DNA of 52,035 nt from Candidatus Cryptobacteroides avicola (lineage in GTDB: Bacteria > Bacteroidota > Bacteroidia > Bacteroidales > UBA932). The number at the start of each line of letters is the position of its first letter. The stretch's first letter is position 1. Positions 22,739-32,186 of this stretch are shown here, in pieces. The notes under the pieces are model-generated. The model ran no database searches and had not been told where the DNA came from. It worked only from the letters and a program-made list of their open reading frames with translations. The DNA is taken from contig JADILV010000056.1 in the NCBI GenBank assembly GCA_017695115.1, forward strand, positions 1 to 52,035. The letters run 5' to 3'. The position numbers and the translations under genes were made by a program.

Positions 22739-23883
22739 CTGTTATTCTCTCCTGTAAGTTTTCTTATGAATTTGACATTCCGGAAGAATCTTGCAGCTAT
22801 TACTCTTATTACAGTGTAGCAAGGGATAGCGACGAGCATTCCGATTATTCCTCCGATATATCCCGCCATAAGCAGGACAATGAATATTTCAAGCGCGTTG
22901 GCCTTTATGCTGTTTGAATATATGACAGGCTGATAGATAAGCCCGTCGATGATCTGGGCAAACCAGAATATTGCTATCAGTATGATTATGAACACCCAGA
23001 AATTTACGTCCAGCCCTACCGGGAGTGCGCAGCAGTATTTCATGACAATGGCAAGTACGGAGCCGATGACGCCTCCCATAAGCGGCCCCACATAAGGTAT
23101 GATGTTGAGTACTCCGCAGATGAAGGCTATGCCTATGGATGCGTTGAATCCCAGTCTGGCTATCAGCAGCAGCCCCAGAAAATCAATGAGAGCGACTCCG
23201 AGGATTTCGATTATGAGTCCTATGAAGTACCGTGAAAGCAGGTGCTCTATATCATTGTAGGCTTCGCGTGCATTCTGTTCATGTTTGTCAGGCACCAGGG
23301 CTCCTATGATGTTCTCGAAAAGCTTGTTGTCCTTCAGGAAAAAGAACGCTATGAACATGACAGAGAATATGCCTACACCGAATGATGCCACGAATGATGC
23401 TATGGAGTTGATTATGGAAGAGAACAGGGATGCGTTTATGACATTGAGTTTCTTTATCTCGTTAAGTATCGCGGTCTCTATCCGGAAGTCCGCCCCGAGT
23501 CCCGGAAACTTTGCGATGAGGAAATCATTGAGTTCTTTCAGAGGTACGGATATTGACATTGCCGCGCTCTCGACATTCACCATGGATATGTCCTTTGCGA
23601 TACCGGCGATGATAGGGATTATGGTAGCTACGATTGCGAGGAACAGGCCTATGATAATCACGAGCGTGAGTATGGCATATATCCATGACGGCAACCCGTG
23701 CCCCTTGATTTTCAGCTTGTTCAGAAAAGTCATTATCGGCTGGCCTATAAGGGAAACCAGACCCGCCGCCAGCATGTATATGATGACATCACGGAAAAAC
23801 CAGCAGATTGCCAGTACGACCGTGGCGACTGCAGTGTACATCATGTACCTTGCCAGCTTGTCTACACTACGTTCTTTTTCCAT
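22735..23883 (-). CDS. AI-2E/PerM family membrane transporter
   Basis: 382 aa with about eight membrane helices. The PF01594 pattern is present: an N-terminal pair of helices (VATVVLAICWFFRDVIIYML, AAGLVSLIGQPI), a long helical cytosolic region, the FFFLKDNKLF motif, then GLLLIARLGFNASIGIAFICGVLNIIPYVGPLMGG and the C-terminal LEIFIVLLMAGYIGGIIGMLVAIPCYTVIRV. Members export small molecules or ions (AI-2 exporter TqsA, proton or sodium antiport), and the substrate cannot be told from sequence. First gene of a two-gene leftward unit. Confidence 0.9.
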   Translation of the reverse strand: MEKERSVDKLARYMMYTAVATVVLAICWFFRDVIIYMLAAGLVSLIGQPIMTFLNKLKIKGHGLPSWIYAILTLVIIIGLFLAIVATIIPIIAGIAKDISMVNVESAAMSISVPLKELNDFLIAKFPGLGADFRIETAILNEIKKLNVINASLFSSIINSIASFVASFGVGIFSVMFIAFFFLKDNKLFENIIGALVPDKHEQNAREAYNDIEHLLSRYFIGLIIEILGVALIDFLGLLLIARLGFNASIGIAFICGVLNIIPYVGPLMGGVIGSVLAIVMKYCCALPVGLDVNFWVFIIILIAIFWFAQIIDGLIYQPVIYSNSIKANALEIFIVLLMAGYIGGIIGMLVAIPCYTVIRVIAARFFRNVKFIRKLTGENNR

Positions 23884-23903
23884 ATATAATCAGTCCTATT
23901 GGG

Positions 23904-23942
23904 CAAATATACGCAACGGTATTTCTGCCGAAGGCAAATATA
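23904..23942 (-). promoter_or_regulatory. Tandem -7 elements before the PerM-like gene
   Basis: Two minus-strand TATATTTGC elements (23904-23911 and 23935-23942), 31 bp apart. Neither has a -33 TTTG at exactly 19-20 bp. Confidence 0.5.
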
Positions 23943-24012
23943 GGAAGAAACTGAGAGCAAAGGAAATTTTATTTAATTTGCCGAAGTGCCACAGTATATG
24001 TGGCCGCCTGCG

Positions 24013-24672
24013 TCAGGCTTCAAGTATCAGCCGGCAGAGCTGGTCCGGAGAATCGGCGATGGCCCATGGCCTGTATGCCATAAGCTCTTCCCTGGTGCGG
24101 AATCCCCATGTGACGCCGGCTGTTCTGACATCGGCATTGATGCCGGTCTGCATGTCGACATCCGAATCTCCGGAATAGATGACATCGGCCTTGTCGGAGA
24201 TTCCGGCAGCTGACATCGCTTCTGTAACTATCATCGGATCCGGCTTGATCGGCATTCCGTCCCGTTGTCCCAGTATTCTGACGAAACTGTATTTTCCGAA
24301 AAACCGCCTTACAAGCTTTTCTGTCCCGTCCTGGTATTTATTGGAAGCCACAGCAAGCCTTATCCCGTTTTCATTCAGTCTGTCAAGCATCCCGTATATC
24401 CCGTTATATGGTCTTGTCCTGTCGCATTTGTGTTCGTCGTAGAAAGGGATGAAATGCGTTTTCATTCTCATTACTTCCTTTTCTGTCCTGGCGCTTTGGG
24501 GCAGTGCCCCCATGAAAAGGTTGTATATTCCTCTTCCTACAAGCGTATTGTATTCACACATGTCCCTTTCCGGGTATCCGCACATTTTCAGGGCATGGTT
24601 GCATGCCGTACCGAGGTCTTCTATGGTATTGAGCAGTGTGCCGTCAAGATCAAAAATCGCAAGTTTTATCAT
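24013..24672 (-). CDS. HAD-superfamily phosphatase, phosphoglycolate phosphatase-like
   Basis: 219 aa. Motif I is FDLDGTLLNT with nucleophile D8 and acid D10, motif II is AVASNKY (Ser), motif III Lys is in MPIKPDP, and motif IV is SGDSDVDM. A four-helix cap follows motif I, as in the Gph/PGMB subfamily. Likely reaction is removal of phosphate from a small sugar or glycolate phosphate; specificity is uncertain. The stop lies 129 bp upstream of the PerM gene start. No clear TAnnTTTG promoter is seen directly upstream on this strand. Confidence 0.87.
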   Translation of the reverse strand: MIKLAIFDLDGTLLNTIEDLGTACNHALKMCGYPERDMCEYNTLVGRGIYNLFMGALPQSARTEKEVMRMKTHFIPFYDEHKCDRTRPYNGIYGMLDRLNENGIRLAVASNKYQDGTEKLVRRFFGKYSFVRILGQRDGMPIKPDPMIVTEAMSAAGISDKADVIYSGDSDVDMQTGINADVRTAGVTWGFRTREELMAYRPWAIADSPDQLCRLILEA

Positions 24673-24712
24673 AAAAACAGTGTTTGTATCATGTTTTGGT
24701 ACAAGTCGGGTT

Positions 24713-24720
24713 TAACTTTG
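24713..24720 (+). promoter_or_regulatory. -7 element before the small ORF
   Basis: TAACTTTG followed by CA, 39 bp upstream of the ATG at 24759. The -33 position has no TTTG (TTTTG lies at 24694-24698, spacing 14). Confidence 0.4.
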
Positions 24721-24758
24721 CATATGGAAAATGAAAAGAACCCCAAAAAAACAAAGCC

Positions 24759-24881
24759 ATGTATAAGACAGATTTCAACATCGATTCCATTTCTTCCGTC
24801 ATTTCATCCGAATCAATGGATATACTTTCAGGCCTTATTCAGGATATGGATCTTGAACTTGTTGATGTCAAGGCTGCATAG
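24759..24881 (+). CDS. Possible small acidic protein, 40 aa
   Basis: ATG at 24759, stop TAG at 24879-24881. The peptide is acidic and amphipathic (DFNIDSISSVISSE, DILSGLIQDMDLELVD) with no signal peptide and no Cys. It fills the gap between the HAD gene and the clp gene and overlaps the convergent clp 3' end by 14 nt. A -7 element lies upstream. I do not recognise it. It could be a real small protein or a chance frame. Confidence 0.4.
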   Translation: MYKTDFNIDSISSVISSESMDILSGLIQDMDLELVDVKAA

Positions 24882-27195
24882 TACACAGTTCAGCATGCCG
24901 CATTTTGACTTCGGTCCGTTTCCTGTCGGCGGATATGCCTACGGTGAGAACCGGAATGTCAGGGACGGTGCTCTCGGGTACCGGATGCTGCATCAGCCCG
25001 ATGATGAACTCGGAAACAGGATCTTCAATATATTTCTGGACAGCCCGCTTCAGAGGTCTGGCCCCGAAAACGGGATCATACCCGGCTTCGGCAACCAGCT
25101 TTTTCGCTGACGGAGTGACGTTCAGCCTGTAACCGGTCTCGGCTATTCTTGATCTGAGCCCTTTCAGCTGTATGTCGATGATCTTTTCCATGTCCTCTTT
25201 CCGGAGGGAGTTGAAGAACACCATTTCGTCTATCCTGTTGAGGAATTCAGGCGGGAAAGTCCTTTTTATGGCTTTCTGCAGTACGGTTTTTCTGTTTTCA
25301 TCCACTTTTCTTGCCGAAGTGTTGAATCCGAGCCCGTTGCCGTAGGCTTCCAGCTCCCTGCTGCCGGCATTCGAGGTCATTATCACTATGGTGTTCCGGA
25401 AATTTACAGTACGTCCGTTACTGTCGGTAAGCCGGCCTTCATCAAGAACCTGCAGGAGCAGGTTGAATATATCCGGATGGGCTTTTTCGATTTCATCCAG
25501 CAGGACAACGCAGTAAGGCTTTCTTCTTACCTTTTCGCTCAGCTGTCCACCATCCTCGAACCCGACATAACCCGGAGGGGCCCCTATGAGCCTTGATGCC
25601 GTGAATTTCTCCATGTATTCGCTCATGTCGATCCGTACGATGTTGTCTTCCGAATCGAACAGGTATTCTGCGATCGATTTTGCCAGCTGTGTTTTTCCTA
25701 CTCCGGTCGGTCCGAGGAAAAGGAATGAGCCGACAGGCCTTGCCGGATCCTTGATGCCTGCCCTGTTCCTCTGGATTGCCCTGGTCACTGTCTCTATGGC
25801 TTCATCCTGTCCGATAATGACTTTCTTCAGATTTTCACCCATCCTCACAAGTCTGGCCGCTTCTGATTCGGCCACTTTGTTTACAGGCACTCCGGAAGCT
25901 TTTGATATGACAGTGGCAATGTCATCTTCCGTGACAACAGGCTGCCTCCTTCCTTTTCTTGAAAGCGAGCATTGCAGCCTTACCATCGAGCCTGCCTCGT
26001 CAAGCGCATCAATGGCCTTGTCCGGCAGGCATCTATCTGTAATGTACCTTTCGGATAGCCGGGCGCAGGCTTCCAAGGCTTTCCCGGTATAAGATACGGC
26101 GTGGTATTGCTCGTAGTTGTCCTTGATTTTTTCAAGTATGTCTATCGTCTGTCTTACATCTGCCGGTTCCACAATGATTTTCTGGAAACGCCTGTCAAGT
26201 GCCCCGTCCTTTTCTATGATACGTGAGAATTCGTTCAGGGTAGTCGCTCCTATGCACTGGAGATCGCCTCTTGCAAGGGCCGGTTTCAGCATGTTGGCCG
26301 CGTCGAGATTCCCTCCGGCTCCTCCTGCCCCTACTATTGTATGGAATTCGTCTATGAACAGGATTATGTCGGGATTTCCGCTGATTTCATTGATGATTGA
26401 CTTCAGCCGCTTCTCAAAATCGCCTCTGTATCTGGTGCCGGCAACAACGGATGCGATATCCAGAGAAATCAGCCTTTTGCCGGCAAGGGATGCCGGTATG
26501 TCCCCTGAAGCAATCCTGATGGCTATCCCCTCTATGATGGCGGATTTTCCTACACCGGGGTCACCGACAAGCATCGGGTTGTTCTTTTTCCTGCGGCCGA
26601 GAATCTCTATCACCCGCATGATTTCCGCATCGCGGCCTACTACCGGATCCAGTTTGCCGTCTCTTGCCGCCTGGGTTATGTCATATCCGTATTCTTCAAT
26701 GGAAAACTGCCTTTTCCCTTCCGTCCCGGCCGTATCTTCTTTCTGCTCCTTTCCTGTAAGCCCGGCCTTGTTGATGTAGGCCAGTATTTTCCCGTAGTCA
26801 ATTCCCGTATCTCTGAGATATGACTGCGAGTAGCTTCCTGTGTTTCTGCACAAAGCCAGCAGGAGATGCTGTGAGGATGCTTCCCTGCCGTTCATTCGGG
26901 TCGCTTCCAGGATGGTGATGCTCAGCACATTCTGGGCTCCGCGCGAAAAAGTGACATGTCCGGCTTCAGAGTAGGGGATATGTTCATTCGTGAAGATTTT
27001 CGTATCGATGAATTGCTTCATCTCCAGGATATCGGTTTCCAGACCTTTCAGAATGTCCAGTGCCGTGTTTTCCCCATGGCGGATAATGCCCAGCATTAGA
27101 TGGTCTGGAGAAATTCCGTAGCTGCCGGTGCGCATTGCCTCGTCTCTGGCGAAATTTATAATGGCATTAAGTTCCTCAGATATTCTGATTTCCAT
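24868..27195 (-). CDS. ClpA/ClpC-type AAA+ unfoldase (Clp protease ATP-binding subunit)
   Basis: 775 aa. Order of domains: Clp N domain (about 1-140), a short linker, AAA1 with Walker A GDPGVGKS (211-218) and Walker B IILFIDE (277-283), AAA2 with Walker A GPTGVGKT (495-502), Walker B VVLLDE, and the D2-small C-terminal domain. The ClpP-docking tripeptide is LGF (622-624), so it is a ClpP partner, not ClpB. Between AAA1 helices there is no long coiled-coil M domain, which makes it ClpA-like in length (E. coli ClpA has 758 aa) although Bacteroidota more often carry ClpC. It delivers unfolded substrates to ClpP. No clpS or clpP is adjacent. Divergent from gyrA. Confidence 0.9.
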   Translation of the reverse strand: MEIRISEELNAIINFARDEAMRTGSYGISPDHLMLGIIRHGENTALDILKGLETDILEMKQFIDTKIFTNEHIPYSEAGHVTFSRGAQNVLSITILEATRMNGREASSQHLLLALCRNTGSYSQSYLRDTGIDYGKILAYINKAGLTGKEQKEDTAGTEGKRQFSIEEYGYDITQAARDGKLDPVVGRDAEIMRVIEILGRRKKNNPMLVGDPGVGKSAIIEGIAIRIASGDIPASLAGKRLISLDIASVVAGTRYRGDFEKRLKSIINEISGNPDIILFIDEFHTIVGAGGAGGNLDAANMLKPALARGDLQCIGATTLNEFSRIIEKDGALDRRFQKIIVEPADVRQTIDILEKIKDNYEQYHAVSYTGKALEACARLSERYITDRCLPDKAIDALDEAGSMVRLQCSLSRKGRRQPVVTEDDIATVISKASGVPVNKVAESEAARLVRMGENLKKVIIGQDEAIETVTRAIQRNRAGIKDPARPVGSFLFLGPTGVGKTQLAKSIAEYLFDSEDNIVRIDMSEYMEKFTASRLIGAPPGYVGFEDGGQLSEKVRRKPYCVVLLDEIEKAHPDIFNLLLQVLDEGRLTDSNGRTVNFRNTIVIMTSNAGSRELEAYGNGLGFNTSARKVDENRKTVLQKAIKRTFPPEFLNRIDEMVFFNSLRKEDMEKIIDIQLKGLRSRIAETGYRLNVTPSAKKLVAEAGYDPVFGARPLKRAVQKYIEDPVSEFIIGLMQHPVPESTVPDIPVLTVGISADRKRTEVKMRHAELCTMQP

Positions 27196-27217
27196 GTGTC
27201 AGTCCGTATTTATTCGG

Positions 27218-27225
27218 CAAAAGTA
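27218..27225 (-). promoter_or_regulatory. -7 element of the clp gene
   Basis: Minus-strand TACTTTTG followed by C, about 23 bp upstream of the clp ATG, which implies a short leader. The -33 region is not a clear match. Confidence 0.5.
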
Positions 27226-27247
27226 CTAAAAACAATGTAATTTTAAA

Positions 27248-27278
27248 CTTGCCGCACAAAGAAAAATTTGTACCTTTG
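27248..27278 (+). promoter_or_regulatory. Promoter of gyrA
   Basis: -33 CTTG (27248-27251), 19-bp spacer, -7 TACCTTTG (27271-27278) followed by CA. The leader to the ATG at 27324 is about 40 nt. Confidence 0.75.
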
Positions 27279-27323
27279 CATGCTTGATTGGATTGTATTT
27301 ATTGAAAATAACAAACATAATTA

Positions 27324-29813
27324 ATGGAAGAAAACAACGAGGTAAAGACCGGCAGGATTGAGACTGTCAACATAGACAGGCAGATGCGTAGTGCATACAT
27401 AGATTACTCCATGTCCGTAATTGTATCCAGGGCATTGCCTGACGTACGGGACGGACTGAAGCCTGTCCACAGGAGAGTGCTTTTCGGAATGGAAGGACTC
27501 GGTCTCAGCTATACCGGACAGACAAAGAAGTCGGCGAGGATTGTAGGAGAGGTGCTGGGAAAATACCATCCCCACGGTGACTCGAGCGTTTATGACGCGA
27601 TGGTCAGGATGGCCCAGTTCTGGAGCATGAGATACCCGCTGGTGTTCGGTCAGGGTAACTTCGGCTCGATGGACGGCGACCCGGTAGCGGCCATGCGATA
27701 TACCGAGGCAAAGCTCACGAAACTTTCCGATGAGGTGCTTGCCGATCTGGACAAGGATACCGTGGATATGGCCAACAACTTTGACGATACGCTTCAGGAA
27801 CCGACCGTGCTTCCGACCAAGGCTCCGCTGCTCCTTCTGAACGGTTCTTCAGGAATCGCCGTCGGTATGGCTACCAATATGGCTCCCCACAATATGTCGG
27901 AGTGTTGCGATGCTATATGCGCCTATATTGACAACCCTGAAATTTCAGTGGAAGAACTGATGCATTATATAAAAGGTCCTGATTTCCCTACGGGAGGCAT
28001 AATCCAGGGTACGCAGGGCATAAGGGATGCTTTCGAGACAGGCCGCGGCAGGATAGTCATCCGCTCTAAGACGGAAATCGAGGTGAGCGAGTCAGGAAGG
28101 GAGACCATAGTCGTTACGGAAATCCCTTATATGGTGAACAAGAGGGAGATGATCGAAAAGATCGCCGAACTGGTAGAGAACAAGAAGATAGAAGGTATAG
28201 CATACGTCAATGACGAGACTACCAGAAAGGGTGTCCGGGTGGTCATAAAACTGAAAATGGGGGCCAATGCCAATGTAGTGCTCAATATGCTCTACAAATA
28301 CACCCCGCTCCAGTCAAGTTTTTCTGTAAACAACGTCGCTCTTGTCGGCGGCAGGCCAAGGACGCTGAATCTCAGGGAACTCATTAAATATTTTGTAAAG
28401 CACAGACATGATGTGATCGTCCGCAGGACGAAGTTCGATCTTGACAAGGCCAGGAAACGTGCCCACATTCTGGAAGGACTGCTGAAGGCTCTTGATGTCA
28501 TAGACGAGATCATCAGGATAATCAGAGGATCCAAGACGGTCGAGGACGCCAAGTCCGAACTCATGTCACGGTTTGACTTTACTGATGCCCAGGCTACCGC
28601 CATAGTCGAAATGCGTCTGCGCCAGCTTACCGGACTGGAAAGGGAAAAGCTGCAGGCAGAGTACGATGAACTCATGAAATTCATACATTACTGCGAAGAA
28701 GTACTTTCAAGCTATGACAAGCAGATGGAGGTCATCAAGCAGGAGACCATGGAACTCAAGGCCAAATACGGCGATGCCAGACGCACTGAAATCGCCCTTT
28801 CCGCTGAAGAATTCAACCCTGAAGACTTCTATCCTGATGATGATGTCGTCATTACCATTTCACATCTCGGATACATCAAGCGTACGGCGCTTGCAGAGTA
28901 CCGCACTCAGAACAGAGGCGGTGTAGGGATAAAGGGCAGCACCACAAGGGATGAGGACTTCATAGAACATATCTATGTGGCGAACATGCACAGCACCATG
29001 CTGCTGTTTACCCAGAACGGCAAATGTTATTGGCTGAAAGTATATGAGATTCCAGAAGGCTCCAGAGCATCCAAAGGCCGCGCCCTGCAGAACATCATAA
29101 ATATAGAAGCCGATGACAAGGTAAAGGCCTATATAAACGTCAAGGACCTTAAGGATTCCGAATATGTCAATAACAACTATATAGTGCTTGCTACCAAAAG
29201 GGGCATAATCAAGAAGACATCGCTCGAAGCGTATTCGAGGCCGAGGACGAACGGCGTCAACGCCATTACGGTCAGGGACGGGGACGAGCTTCTCGAGGCA
29301 TCCATGACCAACGGCCGTTGCCAGATCCTTCTTGCCGGCAGAAAGGGACGCTGTGTCAGATTCGATGAAAACGATGCCCGCCCGCTGGGCCGTACTGCAT
29401 CGGGAGTCAGAGGAATCAATATCGATGCTGATGATGAAGTCATAGGTATGGTATGCTTTGATCCTGCTGCCGAAGATGCTTCGTCACGAACTATACTTGT
29501 TGTGAGTGAACACGGTTACGGCAAGAGGTCCGATATAGAGGAGTACCGTACTACCAGTCGTGGGGGAAAAGGCGTCAAGACGCTGAATATCACGGACAAG
29601 ACCGGTGACCTGATTGCCCTCAAGAACGTTACGGACGAGAATGACCTGATGATCATAACCCGCTCAGGACTTACTATCAGGATGGCGGTTTCTGATATCA
29701 GGGTGGCCGGAAGGGCGACACAGGGAGTCCGTCTCATAAATATAAAGGACGGAGACTCGATTGCGGCAGTGTCTGCTGTCAGCAGGAATGATGATGAAGA
29801 GAACAATAATTAA
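27324..29813 (+). CDS. gyrA: DNA gyrase subunit A
   Basis: 829 aa. The catalytic tyrosine is Y126 in AAMRYTEAK. The quinolone-determining segment [10 protein letters not shown] keeps S87 and D91 (E. coli S83 and D87), the susceptible state. The C-terminal beta-pinwheel contains the GyrA box as SRGGKGV (about residues 745-751), which separates gyrase from topoisomerase IV. With GyrB it introduces negative supercoils using ATP. Promoter at 27248-27278; the TPR gene follows after 18 nt and is probably co-transcribed, an arrangement common in Bacteroidales. Confidence 0.97.
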   Translation: MEENNEVKTGRIETVNIDRQMRSAYIDYSMSVIVSRALPDVRDGLKPVHRRVLFGMEGLGLSYTGQTKKSARIVGEVLGKYHPHGDSSVYDAMVRMAQFWSMRYPLVFGQGNFGSMDGDPVAAMRYTEAKLTKLSDEVLADLDKDTVDMANNFDDTLQEPTVLPTKAPLLLLNGSSGIAVGMATNMAPHNMSECCDAICAYIDNPEISVEELMHYIKGPDFPTGGIIQGTQGIRDAFETGRGRIVIRSKTEIEVSESGRETIVVTEIPYMVNKREMIEKIAELVENKKIEGIAYVNDETTRKGVRVVIKLKMGANANVVLNMLYKYTPLQSSFSVNNVALVGGRPRTLNLRELIKYFVKHRHDVIVRRTKFDLDKARKRAHILEGLLKALDVIDEIIRIIRGSKTVEDAKSELMSRFDFTDAQATAIVEMRLRQLTGLEREKLQAEYDELMKFIHYCEEVLSSYDKQMEVIKQETMELKAKYGDARRTEIALSAEEFNPEDFYPDDDVVITISHLGYIKRTALAEYRTQNRGGVGIKGSTTRDEDFIEHIYVANMHSTMLLFTQNGKCYWLKVYEIPEGSRASKGRALQNIINIEADDKVKAYINVKDLKDSEYVNNNYIVLATKRGIIKKTSLEAYSRPRTNGVNAITVRDGDELLEASMTNGRCQILLAGRKGRCVRFDENDARPLGRTASGVRGINIDADDEVIGMVCFDPAAEDASSRTILVVSEHGYGKRSDIEEYRTTSRGGKGVKTLNITDKTGDLIALKNVTDENDLMIITRSGLTIRMAVSDIRVAGRATQGVRLINIKDGDSIAAVSAVSRNDDEENNN

Positions 29814-29831
29814 TTTCAATAACATTTTATT

Positions 29832-31151
29832 ATGAAAAAAATTCTAATTGCATTGGCTCTCGTCCTGTCAGTACAGGTCGCCGGTGCGCAGGTAAAGTCG
29901 GCTGCCGATTCAAAGAAAGCCGTAGAGGCTGCTGAAGCTGCAGCCCAGAATCCTAAGAAGGCTCTCAAGCCTGCTACCTGGCTCAAGCTGGGTGATGCCT
30001 ATGTAAATGCTTATAATTCACCTTATGGAAATGCTTGGGTAGGTGCAGGAAAGCAGGAACTTATGCTTATCATGGGCAGCGAGAAGCCGTCTTCTACTGA
30101 AATGGTGGAACTTATGGGCGAGCCTTATACAAAAGAGGTTTATGCCGAGAAGAATTTCTATTTCAACGGGGCAGGTGTTCTTGCGATGATCGAGGTTACA
30201 AAGCCGGTGTATGGTAATGCTCTTGCAAAAGCGCTGGACGCTTATAAGAAAGCATACGAGGTCGATGTGAAACATTCAAAGGACAAGGATGTCGCTGCCG
30301 GTATTCATAGCGTAGCTGCAAAATATCTTGATGAAGGTATGACACAGTATATGCTTGGCGATATCAAGGCTGCCAATGCATGTTTCTGTGCGGCTTCCGA
30401 GGCTTCTGAAACAGCTCCTCTCAATGTCGTGGATACTACGGCTACTTACAACGCCGGTTTCACTTCATGGTCTCTTCAGGACTATGCGACAGCAGTTACA
30501 TATTTCAAGAAGTGCATTGATGCAAAGTATTATGAAGACGGAGAGGTTTTCGCAAAACTTTCAGACTGCTACTCAAAGCTCGGAGACAAGGAAAATGCGA
30601 AGAATGTTCTTGAGAACGGTTTCAAGGCATTCCCTCAGAGCCAGAGCATCCTGATCGGCCTTATCAATTTCTATATTGAAAGCGGAGACGATACCGACAG
30701 GCTTTTCTCCCTTCTTGACGAGGCCAAGAAGAATGAGCCGAACAACGCTTCTCTGTACTACGTGGAAGGAAACATCCACAACCAGCTCGGGGATACAGAA
30801 GCTGCTGTTAAAGCATACGAAGAGGCCAATAAGGTTGATCCTAACTATGAGTATGGCTTCATAGGTATCGGAATCCTCTATTACAACCAGGCTCTTGATC
30901 TCCAGACAAAAGCCCAGGAGGAACTGGATGACGCCAAGTATATGGCTTTGGTTGAAGAATTCGAGACAGCCCTTAAGAATGCCATCGATCCGTTCGAGAA
31001 GGCATACGGACTTTCAAAGAACAATGAAATCAGGGTCAACATCGCTGAATACCTGAAGAACATCTACTATCGTTTCCGCGATGAAAATGCCGACTATCAG
31101 GCAAAATATGAAAAATACGCAGAGGTGGTTTCAACAGGAAATCCTCTTTAG
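29832..31151 (+). CDS. Exported tetratricopeptide-repeat protein
   Basis: 439 aa with a signal peptide ending in VAGAQ (about residue 20). TPR units are visible at about 206-245 (ATYNAGFTSWSLQDYATAVTYF), 240-275 (AKLSDCYSKLGDKENAKNVL), 310-345 (YYVEGNIHNQLGDTEAAVKAY) and beyond. A long helical tail ends the protein. It is probably periplasmic and acts in protein-protein contacts; no enzyme motif is present. Same gene order behind gyrA is seen in other Bacteroidales. A strong two-way terminator at 31168-31207 follows. Confidence 0.82.
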   Translation: MKKILIALALVLSVQVAGAQVKSAADSKKAVEAAEAAAQNPKKALKPATWLKLGDAYVNAYNSPYGNAWVGAGKQELMLIMGSEKPSSTEMVELMGEPYTKEVYAEKNFYFNGAGVLAMIEVTKPVYGNALAKALDAYKKAYEVDVKHSKDKDVAAGIHSVAAKYLDEGMTQYMLGDIKAANACFCAASEASETAPLNVVDTTATYNAGFTSWSLQDYATAVTYFKKCIDAKYYEDGEVFAKLSDCYSKLGDKENAKNVLENGFKAFPQSQSILIGLINFYIESGDDTDRLFSLLDEAKKNEPNNASLYYVEGNIHNQLGDTEAAVKAYEEANKVDPNYEYGFIGIGILYYNQALDLQTKAQEELDDAKYMALVEEFETALKNAIDPFEKAYGLSKNNEIRVNIAEYLKNIYYRFRDENADYQAKYEKYAEVVSTGNPL

Positions 31152-31167
31152 TATATTTACCGTATGG

Positions 31168-31207
31168 AAAAACGGCTCCGGGAAATATCCTTCCGGAGCC
31201 GTTTTTT
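31168..31207. terminator. Bidirectional terminator between TPR gene and phoH
   Basis: Arms AAAACGGCTCCGG and CCGGAGCCGTTTT pair around a short A+T-rich loop, with T tracts on both outward strands (31202-31207 on the plus strand, about 31168-31172 read from the minus strand). The phoH stop codon (31206-31208) touches the right edge. Confidence 0.9.
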
Positions 31208-32171
31208 ATTTGCCGGAGTCTTCGGCAGAATCGAAAGCATGGACGATTTTGCTTACTAAAGGATGGCGAACAATGTCTTCCTTCCTGAAAAAAATGCTGG
31301 CAATGCCTTTGATCCCTTTTGTCAGTTCTATCCCTTTGAGCAACCCGGAATCTTCCTTATGCGGCAGATCGACCTGGCTCGCATCGCCGGTCACTATGAA
31401 TTTTGCATCGCTGCCCATTCTGGTGAGGAACATTTTCAGCTGCCCGAGGTTTGTGTTCTGTGCTTCATCGAGTATTACGCAGGCCCTGTCCAGGGTACGG
31501 CCTCTCATGTAGGCAAGAGGTGCTATCTGTATTATGCCGTCCGACATGAATTCCTGTAGCCTTCTCGGCGGAATCATGTCTCCGAGCGCATCATACAGAG
31601 GCTGCAGGTATGGGTCCAGCTTGTCTTTCAGGTCACCGGGGAGGAACCCTAGCCGTTCTCCTGCTTCTACAGCCGGTCTTGTAAGTATGATACGTCTTAT
31701 CTCACGGTTCTTCAAAGCCCTGACTGCCAGTGCAATCGCTATGTATGTCTTTCCTGTGCCGGCAGGTCCGACCGCGAAAACAAGGTCATTTTCGAAATAT
31801 GCTTTCACCATTTCCTGCTGGGTGCGGTTCCTGGCCTTGATCGGCTTTCCGTCGATGCCGTATACGATTGTCGCTTCTCCGGAGAGTCTGAATCTCTCAT
31901 TCGGTGATTCGCCGTCGAATATGTCTTCCACATCGTACGGGGTCAGGTTCATCTTGTGTCTGCGCCTTTCCGTGAGCATGTCGAGTTTGGACGAAAAGGA
32001 GTCGATATCCTGCTGTTCTCCCTCCAGAATGATGTCATTTCCCCTTGCTACGACTTTAAGTCCTGGAAAATAGCTGCAAAGCGCTTCAAGTATCCTGTTT
32101 CCTGCCCCGAAAATTTCTACCGGGTCAATTGCCTCAAGTGTAATCGTTTGTCTAGCGTTGTGTTCACTCAT
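31206..32171 (-). CDS. phoH: PhoH family ATPase
   Basis: 321 aa. N-terminal KH-like segment (about 10-70), then the PhoH ATPase: Walker A GPAGTGKT (135-142) and Walker B VILDEAQN (232-239), with RTQQEMVKAYFENDLVFAVGP before it as in the family. PhoH-like proteins bind ATP and probably RNA; they are linked to RNA processing with YbeY. It lies 15 nt behind the capA-like gene and is probably the second gene of that transcript. Confidence 0.93.
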   Translation of the reverse strand: MSEHNARQTITLEAIDPVEIFGAGNRILEALCSYFPGLKVVARGNDIILEGEQQDIDSFSSKLDMLTERRRHKMNLTPYDVEDIFDGESPNERFRLSGEATIVYGIDGKPIKARNRTQQEMVKAYFENDLVFAVGPAGTGKTYIAIALAVRALKNREIRRIILTRPAVEAGERLGFLPGDLKDKLDPYLQPLYDALGDMIPPRRLQEFMSDGIIQIAPLAYMRGRTLDRACVILDEAQNTNLGQLKMFLTRMGSDAKFIVTGDASQVDLPHKEDSGLLKGIELTKGIKGIASIFFRKEDIVRHPLVSKIVHAFDSAEDSGK

Positions 32172-32186
32172 ATATTACAGATGTCT

